DNA of 44,025 nt from Anaerolineae bacterium. Its GTDB lineage: Bacteria > Chloroflexota > Anaerolineae > Anaerolineales > E44-bin32. Position 1 is the stretch's first letter. Every line of letters starts with the position of its first letter. The stretch covers positions 22,058 to 66,082 of the forward strand of contig DUEW01000014.1 in assembly GCA_011174845.1 (NCBI GenBank). The letters are read 5' to 3'. The notes under the pieces were generated by a model. That model searched no databases, was not told the DNA's origin, and was given only the letters and a program-made list of their open reading frames with translations. The position numbers and the translations under genes were made by a program. Shown one piece after another: positions 1-8,488 of the stretch.

Positions 1-551
1 GTCGAATTGAGCACACCACGAAACGATCGAAGTCTAGCAGCCGGTAAGACTTCCTGCCAGAGGGAAAAGATCGGAGCGCCATCCATGACGGTTGATTCGT
101 ATAAGAAACGCACGCCATTCGCTCGAGCTAACCCAGTCAACCTTTGAAATGCATGCACCACTGGCCCTTTATTCGCCGTGATGGCATGCATGCCCGCTTC
201 GAGTGCAGCGTAGATGTGATCGATAGCTGGTTGACCGTTTTGATAGTTAACAGGTGTATTCTCAAACAAGACCTCAGCACCGCTCGCGCGCACGAAGGCA
301 ACACCATCCATAGCGGCGCGTTCGGGAGCAAGAGAGGAAAGATCTTTATCAGCCTCCGCGAGTGACAACGCACCCACCAGGTCAAGACCTTCCGGATTGA
401 GCACGCTACCGTGGCGTCGTGTGGCAATTCCTACCACACGCCAATCGATCCGGTATTGCTCTCGTAACAGATCGCGTTTAGCGAGCAGAAGTTGAGCAAG
501 GGCGCGACCGACGTTGCCGAATCCGAGGAACGCTAGTTTTATATTTTTCAT
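1..551 (-). CDS. hom: Homoserine dehydrogenase, 3' part missing (cut by left edge)
   Basis: This NAD(P)-dependent enzyme reduces aspartate semialdehyde to homoserine in the threonine and methionine pathway (family knowledge). Reading the minus strand from the ATG at 551 gives about 183 residues in one open frame to the window edge. It opens with a Rossmann motif, LAFLGFGNVGRAL, followed by a stretch containing EAGMHAITANKGPVV and ESTVMDGAPIF, both typical of the family around the catalytic and substrate-binding core. The C-terminal part lies outside the window, so an ACT domain cannot be assessed. It starts 35 bp after the SCO1664-like gene and is probably the last visible member of the minus-strand run that begins with rarA. 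Confidence 0.92.
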   Translation of the reverse strand, partial: MKNIKLAFLGFGNVGRALAQLLLAKRDLLREQYRIDWRVVGIATRRHGSVLNPEGLDLVGALSLAEADKDLSSLAPERAAMDGVAFVRASGAEVLFENTPVNYQNGQPAIDHIYAALEAGMHAITANKGPVVHAFQRLTGLARANGVRFLYESTVMDGAPIFSLWQEVLPAARLRSFRGVLNS

Positions 552-586
552 GGCCTCTCCTGGGAAGATGGGAAAGCGATCTCGGG

Positions 587-1318
587 TCACACCAATGGCC
601 AAGGGTATGGTCTGACACCATCGGGTTCAGGGAAGCGACCCTCTGTGATCAGTTGCTCAGCACGCACAGTCATGGCTTCGATCTCACCTTGAGATAGCAA
701 TTCCGCAAAGGCGGAGGCAAGTTCATCATTCGATGTCAAATGGTTACGGAACGCCCTAAGATCTTTAAGGATGTCCTGAGGGATGGGTTGTCCAACAAAG
801 TCCCAAACGACAGTGCGTAATTTATGATCTCGATGGAAGCAGATGCCGTGGTCGATCAACCACAGATGATCGTCTGATCCCAACAGGATGTGTCCGCTTT
901 TTCGATCTGCGTTGTTGATCAGGACATCGAAAGCGACCACGGGTCGAAGACGCTGGCGCTCCTCATCGCTGAAATTAAAATAATGACGTTCCGGATCAAT
1001 GTCCAGATATAGTTGGAGTGAGCCCGGACCAGCCGGACCGTCCTCCCGCAGTACGGTTGGCGGGACCAGATCCCACCCCAAGGCTCTTGAGGTTAAATAA
1101 GCAGCGACCTCTCGGGCAGCAAGAGAACCGGGTGGAAAATCCCACAAGGGTCGTTCACCGCGTAATGGTTTATAAACCGCCAGTAAGGATTCCCCCTGAG
1201 TCTCCACTTTGGCCAGGAACGTATAATTCGAGCCCCACATGAACTGACCGGCAACTTGGACCGTGCCGTTCTGAAGGATTTGAAGGTTATGATCTCGTGG
1301 GTTGTCGACCATAGTCAT
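587..1318 (-). CDS. SCO1664-family (PI3/4-kinase-like) protein
   Basis: This 243-residue protein matches the SCO1664 family, described mainly from Actinobacteria and some Chloroflexota and distantly related to phosphatidylinositol 3/4-kinases and HipA-type kinases. No substrate is established. The kinase-like core is visible: YKPLRGERPLWDFPPGS near residue 50, a catalytic-loop-like DVLINNADRKSGHIL near 130-145, and a metal-binding-like WLIDHGICFH near 153-162. It lies 87 bp after the DUF3090 gene; the two families usually occur together. A second ATG six bases into the frame (1312) is an equally possible start, and no strong ribosome-binding site is seen. The family call is firm from motifs and neighbours; kinase activity is unproven. 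Confidence 0.85.
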   Translation of the reverse strand: MTMVDNPRDHNLQILQNGTVQVAGQFMWGSNYTFLAKVETQGESLLAVYKPLRGERPLWDFPPGSLAAREVAAYLTSRALGWDLVPPTVLREDGPAGPGSLQLYLDIDPERHYFNFSDEERQRLRPVVAFDVLINNADRKSGHILLGSDDHLWLIDHGICFHRDHKLRTVVWDFVGQPIPQDILKDLRAFRNHLTSNDELASAFAELLSQGEIEAMTVRAEQLITEGRFPEPDGVRPYPWPLV

Positions 1319-1405
1319 TTGAAGTGGAATAACTGAAAACGGGTATCGGGTTTCCCCCTTTGGCCCTGGAATGTTACCAGTTGGGAGCGAGCTTCTTTTA
1401 AATCA

Positions 1406-1933
1406 TTACCTCTTATGACCGTTGCTCTTCGGGCAGAAGTGGCCTTCCGGATCGATGGGCTCTCCGCAGTTGCCGCAAATGGGACGACCTCGGTCAGCTA
1501 CTTCAATACCCCATTGACACATGATTCGTAATTGGGAACGTGTACACCAGATACGGGCAATGGAGGTAGTCTGTTCATCGTCATCGGACGTCTCAATTTC
1601 GCGCGCTACTAGAACCAAGAGATCGTCCCCTTCATCATACCCAAGGCCCAGGAAACCAACTCGGAAAGCAGGATCGATTGGTTGTACAAGGGCCATGTCC
1701 TGTTCTTTGTAATCCAAGGAAGCTTCAGGAAGATCGGGATGTTGCTCCTGTAATTCGGCAAGATATTCTTCAACTTTTGAGGCCAGTAGCTGCACCTGTT
1801 GTTTTTCGACGATCAAAGTGACAAGTTGATCATCCGTTTGAGCTTGAAGGTAGAAAACGCGTTTTCCGGGCGGTCCGATCGCCCCGGTCGTTAGTTTAGT
1901 GACAGGCTTAAGATTGTATTCAGTCGGTGGCAT
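1406..1933 (-). CDS. DUF3090-family protein with C-terminal zinc-ribbon-like tail
   Basis: This 175-residue protein of unknown function belongs to the DUF3090 family. Its features are an N-terminal beta-rich segment (VFYLQAQTDDQLVTLIVEKQQV), a central VGFLGLGYDEGDDLLVLVA block, and a C-terminal segment with paired cysteines, CGNCGEPIDPEGHFCP, that resembles half of a zinc ribbon. Two more cysteines lie just upstream (IWCTRSQLRIMCQWG). The ATG at 1933 follows a CGGAG-type ribosome-binding site on the minus strand. In Actinobacteria this family is encoded next to the SCO1664-like protein and a histidine phosphatase, and the same order is kept here, so a shared but unknown job is likely. Confidence 0.85.
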   Translation of the reverse strand: MPPTEYNLKPVTKLTTGAIGPPGKRVFYLQAQTDDQLVTLIVEKQQVQLLASKVEEYLAELQEQHPDLPEASLDYKEQDMALVQPIDPAFRVGFLGLGYDEGDDLLVLVAREIETSDDDEQTTSIARIWCTRSQLRIMCQWGIEVADRGRPICGNCGEPIDPEGHFCPKSNGHKR

Positions 1934-2010
1934 TCCGGGCTCCGAGGTTGATGCAACTTGAAGTCGAGGGAACTCACCACATTGTGAAGTATATCATCCC
2001 TGACTCCATT

Positions 2011-2098
2011 GAAAAAAGGTCAGCCGCGAGGAGAGGGCCGGTATATGTGGGAGTGTGGGTGCAGCCCGCACCCACACATATACCCTTCTTACTCCTCG
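2011..2098 (-). terminator. Long hairpin followed by T run (minus strand)
   Basis: Between the phosphatase and DUF3090 genes there is a nested inverted repeat. The inner 10-bp arms are GTGTGGGTGC (2053-2062) and GCACCCACAC (2068-2077). GTATAT/ATATAC arms lie outside these (2041-2046 and 2078-2083), then CGAGGAG/CTCCTCG (2027-2033 and 2092-2098). Read on the minus strand, a run of six T follows about 10 bases after the stem (2012-2017 on the plus strand). It may be a terminator or attenuator that lowers expression of the downstream genes, or an RNA-stabilising stem. Confidence 0.5.
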
Positions 2099-2120
2099 AG
2101 GGTAATTTTATTCAATGCAC

Positions 2121-2744
2121 TCATCTCTCAAAGGGTTGACGTCTGGCCTGGGTGTCATTGAGGCAAATCAGGCGAGCGTGTCCTTGGCCGATGAAAAGGA
2201 TGTTGATCGATGCCGGTTCAACGGTCAAGCGTTGAAACAAGTCCAATGGGAGGCCGAGGTAGTGTGCGACGGCAAGTTTGATGGTGTCGGAGTGAGATAC
2301 ACAAACAATCTTACTTTTGGGTTGCTTGTGTTTGGTCCGCAGGCTCTCGAGTTCCGCGACAACCCGTGCTTGAGTCTCACTGAAAGACTCGCCCTCTGGG
2401 AACCTGGCCAGAGAGGGGCTGTGTACGACGATGGGCCACAGCTTGCGACGCCGCAAAACTTTCAGGGTCTGTCCTTGCCATCGGCCATAGCGGACCTCAC
2501 CTAAAGCAGGTCGGGGTATAACCTGAAGACCTTGTCGGTGGGCGATCGGTTCGGCTGTCTCCATCGCCCGTTCGAGTGGGCTGGCGTAAATGGCCTGAAA
2601 ACGTATCCCTGCCAGCTTCTCTGCCAATGCCTCGGCCTGAGCAGCTCCTCGATCGTTGAGATGTACCCCGGGGAGCCATCCGGCAAGTTTTTCTTTGCCT
2701 AAGTAATCGTTTTCAGCGTGTCGGATGAGGTAGATTATGGTCAT
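2121..2744 (-). CDS. Histidine phosphatase family protein (phosphoglycerate mutase-like)
   Basis: This is a 207-residue branch-1 histidine phosphatase. The N-terminal YLIRHAEND holds the phospho-accepting His9 (the RHG motif reads RHA). YASPLERAMETAEPIA contains the usual acid/base glutamate, and CVSHSDTIKLAVAHYLGLP carries the second catalytic histidine. Its substrate is unknown; such proteins act on small phosphorylated metabolites. It is the third member of the SCO1664/DUF3090/phosphatase trio and resembles the MSMEG_4193-type phosphatases found with those genes in Actinobacteria. It begins 10 bp after rarA ends, so the two are probably co-transcribed. GAGGAG lies two bases before the ATG. 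Confidence 0.88.
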   Translation of the reverse strand: MTIIYLIRHAENDYLGKEKLAGWLPGVHLNDRGAAQAEALAEKLAGIRFQAIYASPLERAMETAEPIAHRQGLQVIPRPALGEVRYGRWQGQTLKVLRRRKLWPIVVHSPSLARFPEGESFSETQARVVAELESLRTKHKQPKSKIVCVSHSDTIKLAVAHYLGLPLDLFQRLTVEPASINILFIGQGHARLICLNDTQARRQPFER

Positions 2745-2754
2745 CGCTCCTCTT

Positions 2755-4179
2755 TTATGTCCTTCCAGACCCGCGGCGAGTGTGACGCTGTTTGATGGTG
2801 TCGATCTCCTCCTGAGTCAAATCAGGCAATTCCTCGCCCTCAGTGATACCAAGAGCTTCCCGTTGAGCACGGCGCCATCGAGCGAGTCGATCCTTGATCT
2901 GCGCTTCGTGGCCTTGGTCCGAAGGACGGTAGAAAGACGTCCCAAGCAACGCGCTCGGCAGGTACTGCTGACCGATGTGATGATCAGGGTGTTCATGTGG
3001 GTATTCGTAACCCTCGCCGTGTCCTAACGCGGCAGCGTCTCGGTGGCTATCTTGCAGGTGTTTTGGGACCTCGACAATCCCTCGTTCCTCGAGCAATTTG
3101 TACGCTTTGAAATATGAGCCTGAGGTGTTGGATTTTGGGGCGGTGGTCAAGTAGAGTGTGGCCTCTACGAGCGGGTACACACCCTCCGGGAGACCCACGA
3201 ATTCAAAGGACTGCGCCGCGGCTGCCGCGACGACCATCCCTATCGGATCGGCCAGACCGATATCCTCTGAGGCGAGGATTAAAAGGCGGCGAAGGATGAA
3301 GCGTGGATCTTCGCCTGCATAGAGCATCTTGGCCAACCAGTAGAGGGCTGCATCTGGGTCAGATCCGCGCACTGACTTGATGAAAGCCGAGATGGTGTCG
3401 TAATGAGCGTCACCGTCCTTGTCGTAGAGTACTGCCCTGCGCTGAATGGATTCCTGGGCTACCTCAAGCGTGATATGAACCCTCCCTTGGGAGTCTGGTG
3501 GCGTGCTCTCGACGGCTAATTCTAAAGCGTTGAGCGCGTTGCGCGCGTCACCTCCAGCGACGCGGACGAGATGAGCGAGTGCATCGCCGTCGATTATCAC
3601 CGAACGTTTTCCGTACCCTCGCTCCTCATCCCGAAGAGCATTTTCAATGACACGCTCCACCTCGACATCTGCAAGAGGGCGGAGCTGAAAAATTCTTGAG
3701 CGGGAGACGAGAGCTCCGATTACCTCGAAATAGGGATTCTCCGTCGTCGCGCCGATGAGCGTGATCGTGCCATTCTCAACGTGTGGAAGAAGAGCGTCTT
3801 GCTGTGCTTTATTCCAACGGTGGACTTCATCGACGAAAAGGATCGTTCTCTTCTGGTAGAGTTTGCGGCGTTCTTGTGCTTCCTTGATCACGCGCCGAAG
3901 CTCTGGTTTGCCTGCCAACACGGCAGAGATGGTTTCAAAGTGGGATTGTGTGGTATTGGCGATGATCATCGCTAAGCTTGTTTTGCCTGTGCCCGGCGGT
4001 CCCCAAAGGATGATGGAAGAGAAAAGACGGTCGGATTCGATAGCGCGCCGTAATAGACGTCCCTCCCCGACGATATCCTCCTGCCCGACGAATTCCTCCA
4101 GCGTGCGGGGTCGCATGCGAGCAGCGAGAGGGGCTTCCTTCGCCATCCGTTTCTGGTGAGCGTGATCGAAGAGATCCAT
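2755..4179 (-). CDS. rarA: Replication-associated recombination protein A (AAA+ ATPase)
   Basis: RarA/MgsA is an AAA+ clamp-loader-like ATPase that acts at stalled replication forks (family knowledge). The 474-residue product has Walker A GPPGTGKT at residues 60-67 and Walker B ILFVDEVH ending at residue 120. Sensor-1 follows in [13 protein letters not shown], an arginine-finger region in SRSRIF, and the C-terminal tetramerisation region contains [29 protein letters not shown]. The family is usually about 430-450 residues; the extra length is a polar C-terminal tail (from about residue 435). No clear ribosome-binding site precedes the ATG at 4179. It heads the minus-strand gene run and is transcribed away from the kinase at 4669. 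Confidence 0.95.
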   Translation of the reverse strand: MDLFDHAHQKRMAKEAPLAARMRPRTLEEFVGQEDIVGEGRLLRRAIESDRLFSSIILWGPPGTGKTSLAMIIANTTQSHFETISAVLAGKPELRRVIKEAQERRKLYQKRTILFVDEVHRWNKAQQDALLPHVENGTITLIGATTENPYFEVIGALVSRSRIFQLRPLADVEVERVIENALRDEERGYGKRSVIIDGDALAHLVRVAGGDARNALNALELAVESTPPDSQGRVHITLEVAQESIQRRAVLYDKDGDAHYDTISAFIKSVRGSDPDAALYWLAKMLYAGEDPRFILRRLLILASEDIGLADPIGMVVAAAAAQSFEFVGLPEGVYPLVEATLYLTTAPKSNTSGSYFKAYKLLEERGIVEVPKHLQDSHRDAAALGHGEGYEYPHEHPDHHIGQQYLPSALLGTSFYRPSDQGHEAQIKDRLARWRRAQREALGITEGEELPDLTQEEIDTIKQRHTRRGSGRT

Positions 4180-4668
4180 ATGTTCGTTTATTTTACCAAT
4201 GAGTGCTGGGTTTGAGGTGAATCCCTCTATAATGATAGGGCACCGAAGAAGGAAGATATTTTATCCAACCCTCATTATTTTCTTACTCAGAATCATGTTA
4301 GTATGTTCCTCCGTGGTGTCAACTCTTCACGTTCAACAAGCGCTGTGTGAAGGATTCCACTGGGCTTAAGGCCTAGACCATGTTCTTTCAACCAGCTAGA
4401 GCATCCTTGGTGTATGGGAGGTCATTTCCCATTCGTATGTAGTTCTCACAAGAAGTCAAGGATGTAGAGAACAAAATGTCTGCTGATCGTCACATCAAGG
4501 ATTGCTGAGTCGCGAAATGGATCTTTTCTATCGTGGTGGATGTACGAAGCATTGCCAAGGCAGCATGGGAAGTGTTATTTGTATAGGGTCAGGGTCAGGT
4601 GGAAAGTGTGAAGGACGTCAGCAAGCAAATCCACAGAGTGCATGAAGCGACAGGGTAGGAGGACCATC
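4180..4668. other. Intergenic region between divergent rarA and kinase gene
   Basis: This 489-bp stretch must hold the promoters for both rarA (minus) and the sensor kinase operon (plus). A TATAAT hexamer occurs at 4228-4233, but no convincing -35 box lies at the right distance, so no promoter is called. No RNA gene or strong hairpin was recognised. Long untranslated leader space before the kinase gene is possible. Confidence 0.4.
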
Positions 4669-7600
4669 ATGCTACCTAGAATCCGTTGGGGAGGCCTGAG
4701 GAATAAGATCATTGCTTGGTCCTTTGTCCCTACTGTGATTATCTTGGTCGCGGTAGCCGTGGTCATGTTCTACGCCTATCAGGATGTGACACAAGATCTG
4801 GTGATTGAAAGGAATATGGAACTGACTCGATTAAAGGCTGATAAGTTCATGGCCGAATTGATGGAGTTTACCGATCTCCTAAGTGCCGAGGCACGCTCAC
4901 CGGTGATCTATGAAAATGACCCAATTGCGCAACGTGATGCTCTTAAAGCAGCCAGTAATCGTTTGGCACCTTTTGACGCTGGGGTGCTCATCCTCGACAC
5001 CTTCGGCATCGTCGAAGCTGTTGAACCAGAGCGAAAAGAGATCGTCGGGGAGGATTGGTCCGACCGTAGTTATTATCTCCAATTGCTTCGATCCCAAATA
5101 TTCGGTTCGATAGATCTGATCATTTCGGATGTTGTGACCGACGGGCCGGATGGGGAGGAGGTCATCGTCATCGCAGTGCCTATTTTGGGTTCTCAATCAG
5201 AATTCCTGGGCACGCTCGTTGGTATGTTTGGTGTTGATATGACTACAGCGAGCGCATTCTATGACGATATCGTAAAACTTCGTCTTGCGGAGAGTGGAAG
5301 CGCATACATCGTGGATGGGAACGGGAAAGTGATCTACCATTCTGATCCTGGTTATATTGGAGAAGATTTTTCCTTGCAAGATGTAGTACAGCTTGTCATG
5401 GGAGGAGAAATAGGGGCGGTGCGCATTCGCGCCCTGGATGGTCAGGAGATTGTTGCTAGCTACGCGCCGATCCCCAATACCTCATGGGGTCTGGTTACAC
5501 AGGAAAATTGGACCTCCTTGCTCAAATCCAGTCAGGGCTACAGGCAATTTCTCTTTCTCTTGCTTGCCTTGGGGGTAGTCATACCGGCTCTGGTTGTCGC
5601 CTTCGGGGTGAGGCGGATCACGAAACCTATCACAGAACTGATCATTGCCGCTCAAAAAGTGGCAGGGGGTGATTTCGACCAGAGGATTAGGGCGCAAACC
5701 GGTGATGAAATTGAGGAGCTGGCTGAACAATTTAGCCTCATGTCGGCTCAACTTCAAGAATCGTACGCTCAATTGGAGCGAAGAGTAGCCGCTCGAACCG
5801 AAGAGCTATCGGCTCTCAACGAGATTGCTACTGTGGTGAGCCAATCCCTCGATTTGGATGAGATTTTATACAGTGCATTAGATGAGACACTGGAAGTGAT
5901 GGAGATCGAAGCTGGGGGAATCTATCTCCTGAATGAAAGAACGAACGTGTTGAACTTAGTTGCTCAGCGAGGTTTTACCCCCGAATTTGTAGCTGAAGTC
6001 GATAATTTGACACTCGGTGAGGGTTTCTCTGGTCGAGTAGCTCAGTCCGGTCAGCCCTTGGTCGTAAAGGACATCTCTACCGATCCGAGATTGACCAGGA
6101 AGGCGGTACGTGAGGAGGGGCTCCGCTCCATGGCCAGTGTTCCCTTGAGTGTCAAGGGGAGAGTATTAGGAACTCTCTTCGCGATAACTCGTGGAGATCG
6201 CGAGTTCACGGATCAAGACATCCAATTGCTCACCTCCATTGGCCATCAGATCGGTGTGGCCATAGAAAACGGAAACTTATACAACGCTGCCAAGCGGCGA
6301 GCAGACCAATTTCGTGTAATCAGCGAGTTGGGGCGACGTCTCACATCCATCTTGGCCATTGATGAGTTACTGGGCCAGGTGGTCAGCCTCATTCAACAGG
6401 CTTTTAAATATGATGTCGTCGAGATCGGTCTGATTGAGAAGGATGAGTTGGTCTTCAAGCGTCGGACGAAACGATATACCGATGCACCGTTGTCAAGCTT
6501 CAGCCTCAAGATCGGAGAACAAGGCATCACCGGGAAGGTAGCCGCAACTGGGGAACCACTTCTCGTGCCCGATGTGAGCAAGGACCCACGATATATCAAC
6601 ATCGATGACGATGAAACCCACTCCGAGCTAGCTGTCCCTATCAGGAGCAAAGGGAAGGTTATCGGTGTGCTTAATATTCAAAGCCAGGAACTCGATGCGT
6701 TTGACGAAAGTGACCTGGTACTGACCCAATCCTTGGCCGATCAGGTGGCCATCGCCATTGAGAACGCTCGGCTTTTTAACGAAGAGCAGCGACGGGCGGA
6801 TCAATTTCGCGTGATCAGTGAGGTGGGAGGACAGATCACTTCGATCTTAGATGTCAATGTGTTACTGGAGGAGATGGCCCGGCTAATCCGAGATGCTTTC
6901 GATTATTACCATGTGGCCTTTGGGTTGATCGAGGGAGATGAAGTCGTTTATAAAGCCGGATCTGGGGAACTTTCGGATATTCCTGGTTTTGAATTTAAAC
7001 CCTCAAGGCTCAAGATTGGCCTTGAGGGGATCACAGGGTGGGTGGCTGCGACTGGTGAGTCGCTCTACACGCCCGATGTGAGCAAGGAGTCGCGCTACGT
7101 TGAAATGCGAGGTAGTAAGACCCGCTCTGAGTTGACTGTGCCGATTACTGCTAGGGGGAAGGTCCTTGGGATCCTCGATGTACAGAGTGACCAATTGAAT
7201 GCTTTTGATGAATCTGACATGAACGTTCTCCAGTCTCTGGCGTATCAGGCAGGTGTGGCGATCGAAAATGCGACCCTCTTCAAAGCTGAACAGAAACGCG
7301 CGGAGCACTTCCGCCTCATCAGCGACGTGGGACAACGCATCATCACAATCCTTGCTGTTGACGAATTGCTTGAACAGATGGCCAGGTTGATCAAAGAGTC
7401 ATTCAACTACTATCATGTTGGTTTCGGTTTAGTCGAAGGGGATAAAGTCATCTCCAAGGCTGAGGTCGGTCCCATGAGAGAGGCATACCAATCTGTGAGT
7501 CTGACAATTGGTCAAGAGGGTATCTGGGGTCGCGTCGCTCAGAGTGGTGAGCCATTGTTGGTCCCCGACGTTAGTCAGGATCCAGGATACTATGCCGCAC

Positions 7601-8436
7601 AAGACACCAAGGTCTGCTCGGAACTTTGTGTGCCGCTCATTTCGAAAGGTGAAGTTATTGGTGTATTGGACGCCGAGAGCGATCGACTAGACTCATTTGA
7701 TGAAAATGACCTTGTGATTCTGCAAACCCTGGCAAATCAAGCGGCCGTCGCGATCGAGAACGCGCGATTATTCGAACAGACTCATCAGTTGGCTGCCATG
7801 GAAGAGCGTAACCGGCTTGCGCGCGACCTCCATGACGCTGTCACCCAAACACTCTTTTCGTCCAGTCTTCTCGCTGAAGCATTACCGGCGTTATGGGAGA
7901 AAGATCAAACCGAGGGACGGAAACTCTTGAAAGAAATCCGGCAATTGTGTCGAGGTGCACTGGCTGAAATGCGCACTTTGTTGATGGAATTACGACCAGC
8001 GTCATTGATCGAGGCGAGCCTGGATGAACTGCTTCGCCAGCTTGGTGATTCCGTAACCGGAAGGACAGGTGTGCCCGTCACGGTCTCAATTGAAGGTCCT
8101 CATCAGCTACCTTCGGATGTCCATACTGCATTCTACCGCATCGCTCAGGAGGCGTTGAATAATATTGTTAAATACGCTCAAGCCAATCAGGTATCGGTTA
8201 ATTTGCGCTGTGTCTCCCTAAAAGATGAAGGTGCACGAAAAGTTGAACTGAGTGTGATGGATGACGGCATTGGATTTGATCCGAGTAACATCCCATCTGA
8301 GAGTTTGGGTATAGGGATCATGCGCGAGCGTGCGAAGGCGATCGGAGCGACGCTGGAAATTGAAAGCGAGATCGAACACGGAACTGAAATTAGGGTTTTC
8401 TGGCAGGGTGTTCAGGAGGCCACGCAAGATGTCTAG
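4669..8436 (+). CDS. Cache-HAMP-4xGAF sensor histidine kinase (NarX/LiaS-type)
   Basis: This is a membrane-bound sensor kinase of about 1255 residues. The ATG at 4669 is preferred over an in-frame ATG at 4642 because GGTAGGAGG precedes it at ideal spacing. In order: a first membrane helix at about 14-36; an outer Cache-like sensor domain at about 40-290; a second helix at about 293-313; HAMP at about 317-366; and GAF domains at about 383-534, 548-705, 713-871 and 880-1036. A HisKA_3 dimerisation domain follows, with MEERNRLARDLHDAV and phospho-acceptor His1055, then an HATPase domain at about 1156-1253 with NNIVKYAQ, DDGIGFD and LGIGIMRERA. GAF 2-4 are close tandem copies. The binding protein and response regulator downstream are its likely partners. 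Confidence 0.95.
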   Translation: MLPRIRWGGLRNKIIAWSFVPTVIILVAVAVVMFYAYQDVTQDLVIERNMELTRLKADKFMAELMEFTDLLSAEARSPVIYENDPIAQRDALKAASNRLAPFDAGVLILDTFGIVEAVEPERKEIVGEDWSDRSYYLQLLRSQIFGSIDLIISDVVTDGPDGEEVIVIAVPILGSQSEFLGTLVGMFGVDMTTASAFYDDIVKLRLAESGSAYIVDGNGKVIYHSDPGYIGEDFSLQDVVQLVMGGEIGAVRIRALDGQEIVASYAPIPNTSWGLVTQENWTSLLKSSQGYRQFLFLLLALGVVIPALVVAFGVRRITKPITELIIAAQKVAGGDFDQRIRAQTGDEIEELAEQFSLMSAQLQESYAQLERRVAARTEELSALNEIATVVSQSLDLDEILYSALDETLEVMEIEAGGIYLLNERTNVLNLVAQRGFTPEFVAEVDNLTLGEGFSGRVAQSGQPLVVKDISTDPRLTRKAVREEGLRSMASVPLSVKGRVLGTLFAITRGDREFTDQDIQLLTSIGHQIGVAIENGNLYNAAKRRADQFRVISELGRRLTSILAIDELLGQVVSLIQQAFKYDVVEIGLIEKDELVFKRRTKRYTDAPLSSFSLKIGEQGITGKVAATGEPLLVPDVSKDPRYINIDDDETHSELAVPIRSKGKVIGVLNIQSQELDAFDESDLVLTQSLADQVAIAIENARLFNEEQRRADQFRVISEVGGQITSILDVNVLLEEMARLIRDAFDYYHVAFGLIEGDEVVYKAGSGELSDIPGFEFKPSRLKIGLEGITGWVAATGESLYTPDVSKESRYVEMRGSKTRSELTVPITARGKVLGILDVQSDQLNAFDESDMNVLQSLAYQAGVAIENATLFKAEQKRAEHFRLISDVGQRIITILAVDELLEQMARLIKESFNYYHVGFGLVEGDKVISKAEVGPMREAYQSVSLTIGQEGIWGRVAQSGEPLLVPDVSQDPGYYAAQDTKVCSELCVPLISKGEVIGVLDAESDRLDSFDENDLVILQTLANQAAVAIENARLFEQTHQLAAMEERNRLARDLHDAVTQTLFSSSLLAEALPALWEKDQTEGRKLLKEIRQLCRGALAEMRTLLMELRPASLIEASLDELLRQLGDSVTGRTGVPVTVSIEGPHQLPSDVHTAFYRIAQEALNNIVKYAQANQVSVNLRCVSLKDEGARKVELSVMDDGIGFDPSNIPSESLGIGIMRERAKAIGATLEIESEIEHGTEIRVFWQGVQEATQDV

Positions 8437-8488
8437 CTATAGCAACTCAGTTTCCATGAGCGCGACAATCAGCCGGTTAGGAGAGAAA

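Noticed and set aside
4228-4233. TATAAT as a promoter -10 box
   Set aside because: No matching -35 hexamer at 16-18 bp spacing and far from either start codon.
4642-4668. Upstream ATG adding nine residues to the large kinase
   Set aside because: The strong GGTAGGAGG site serves the ATG at 4669; the upstream ATG has no ribosome-binding site.
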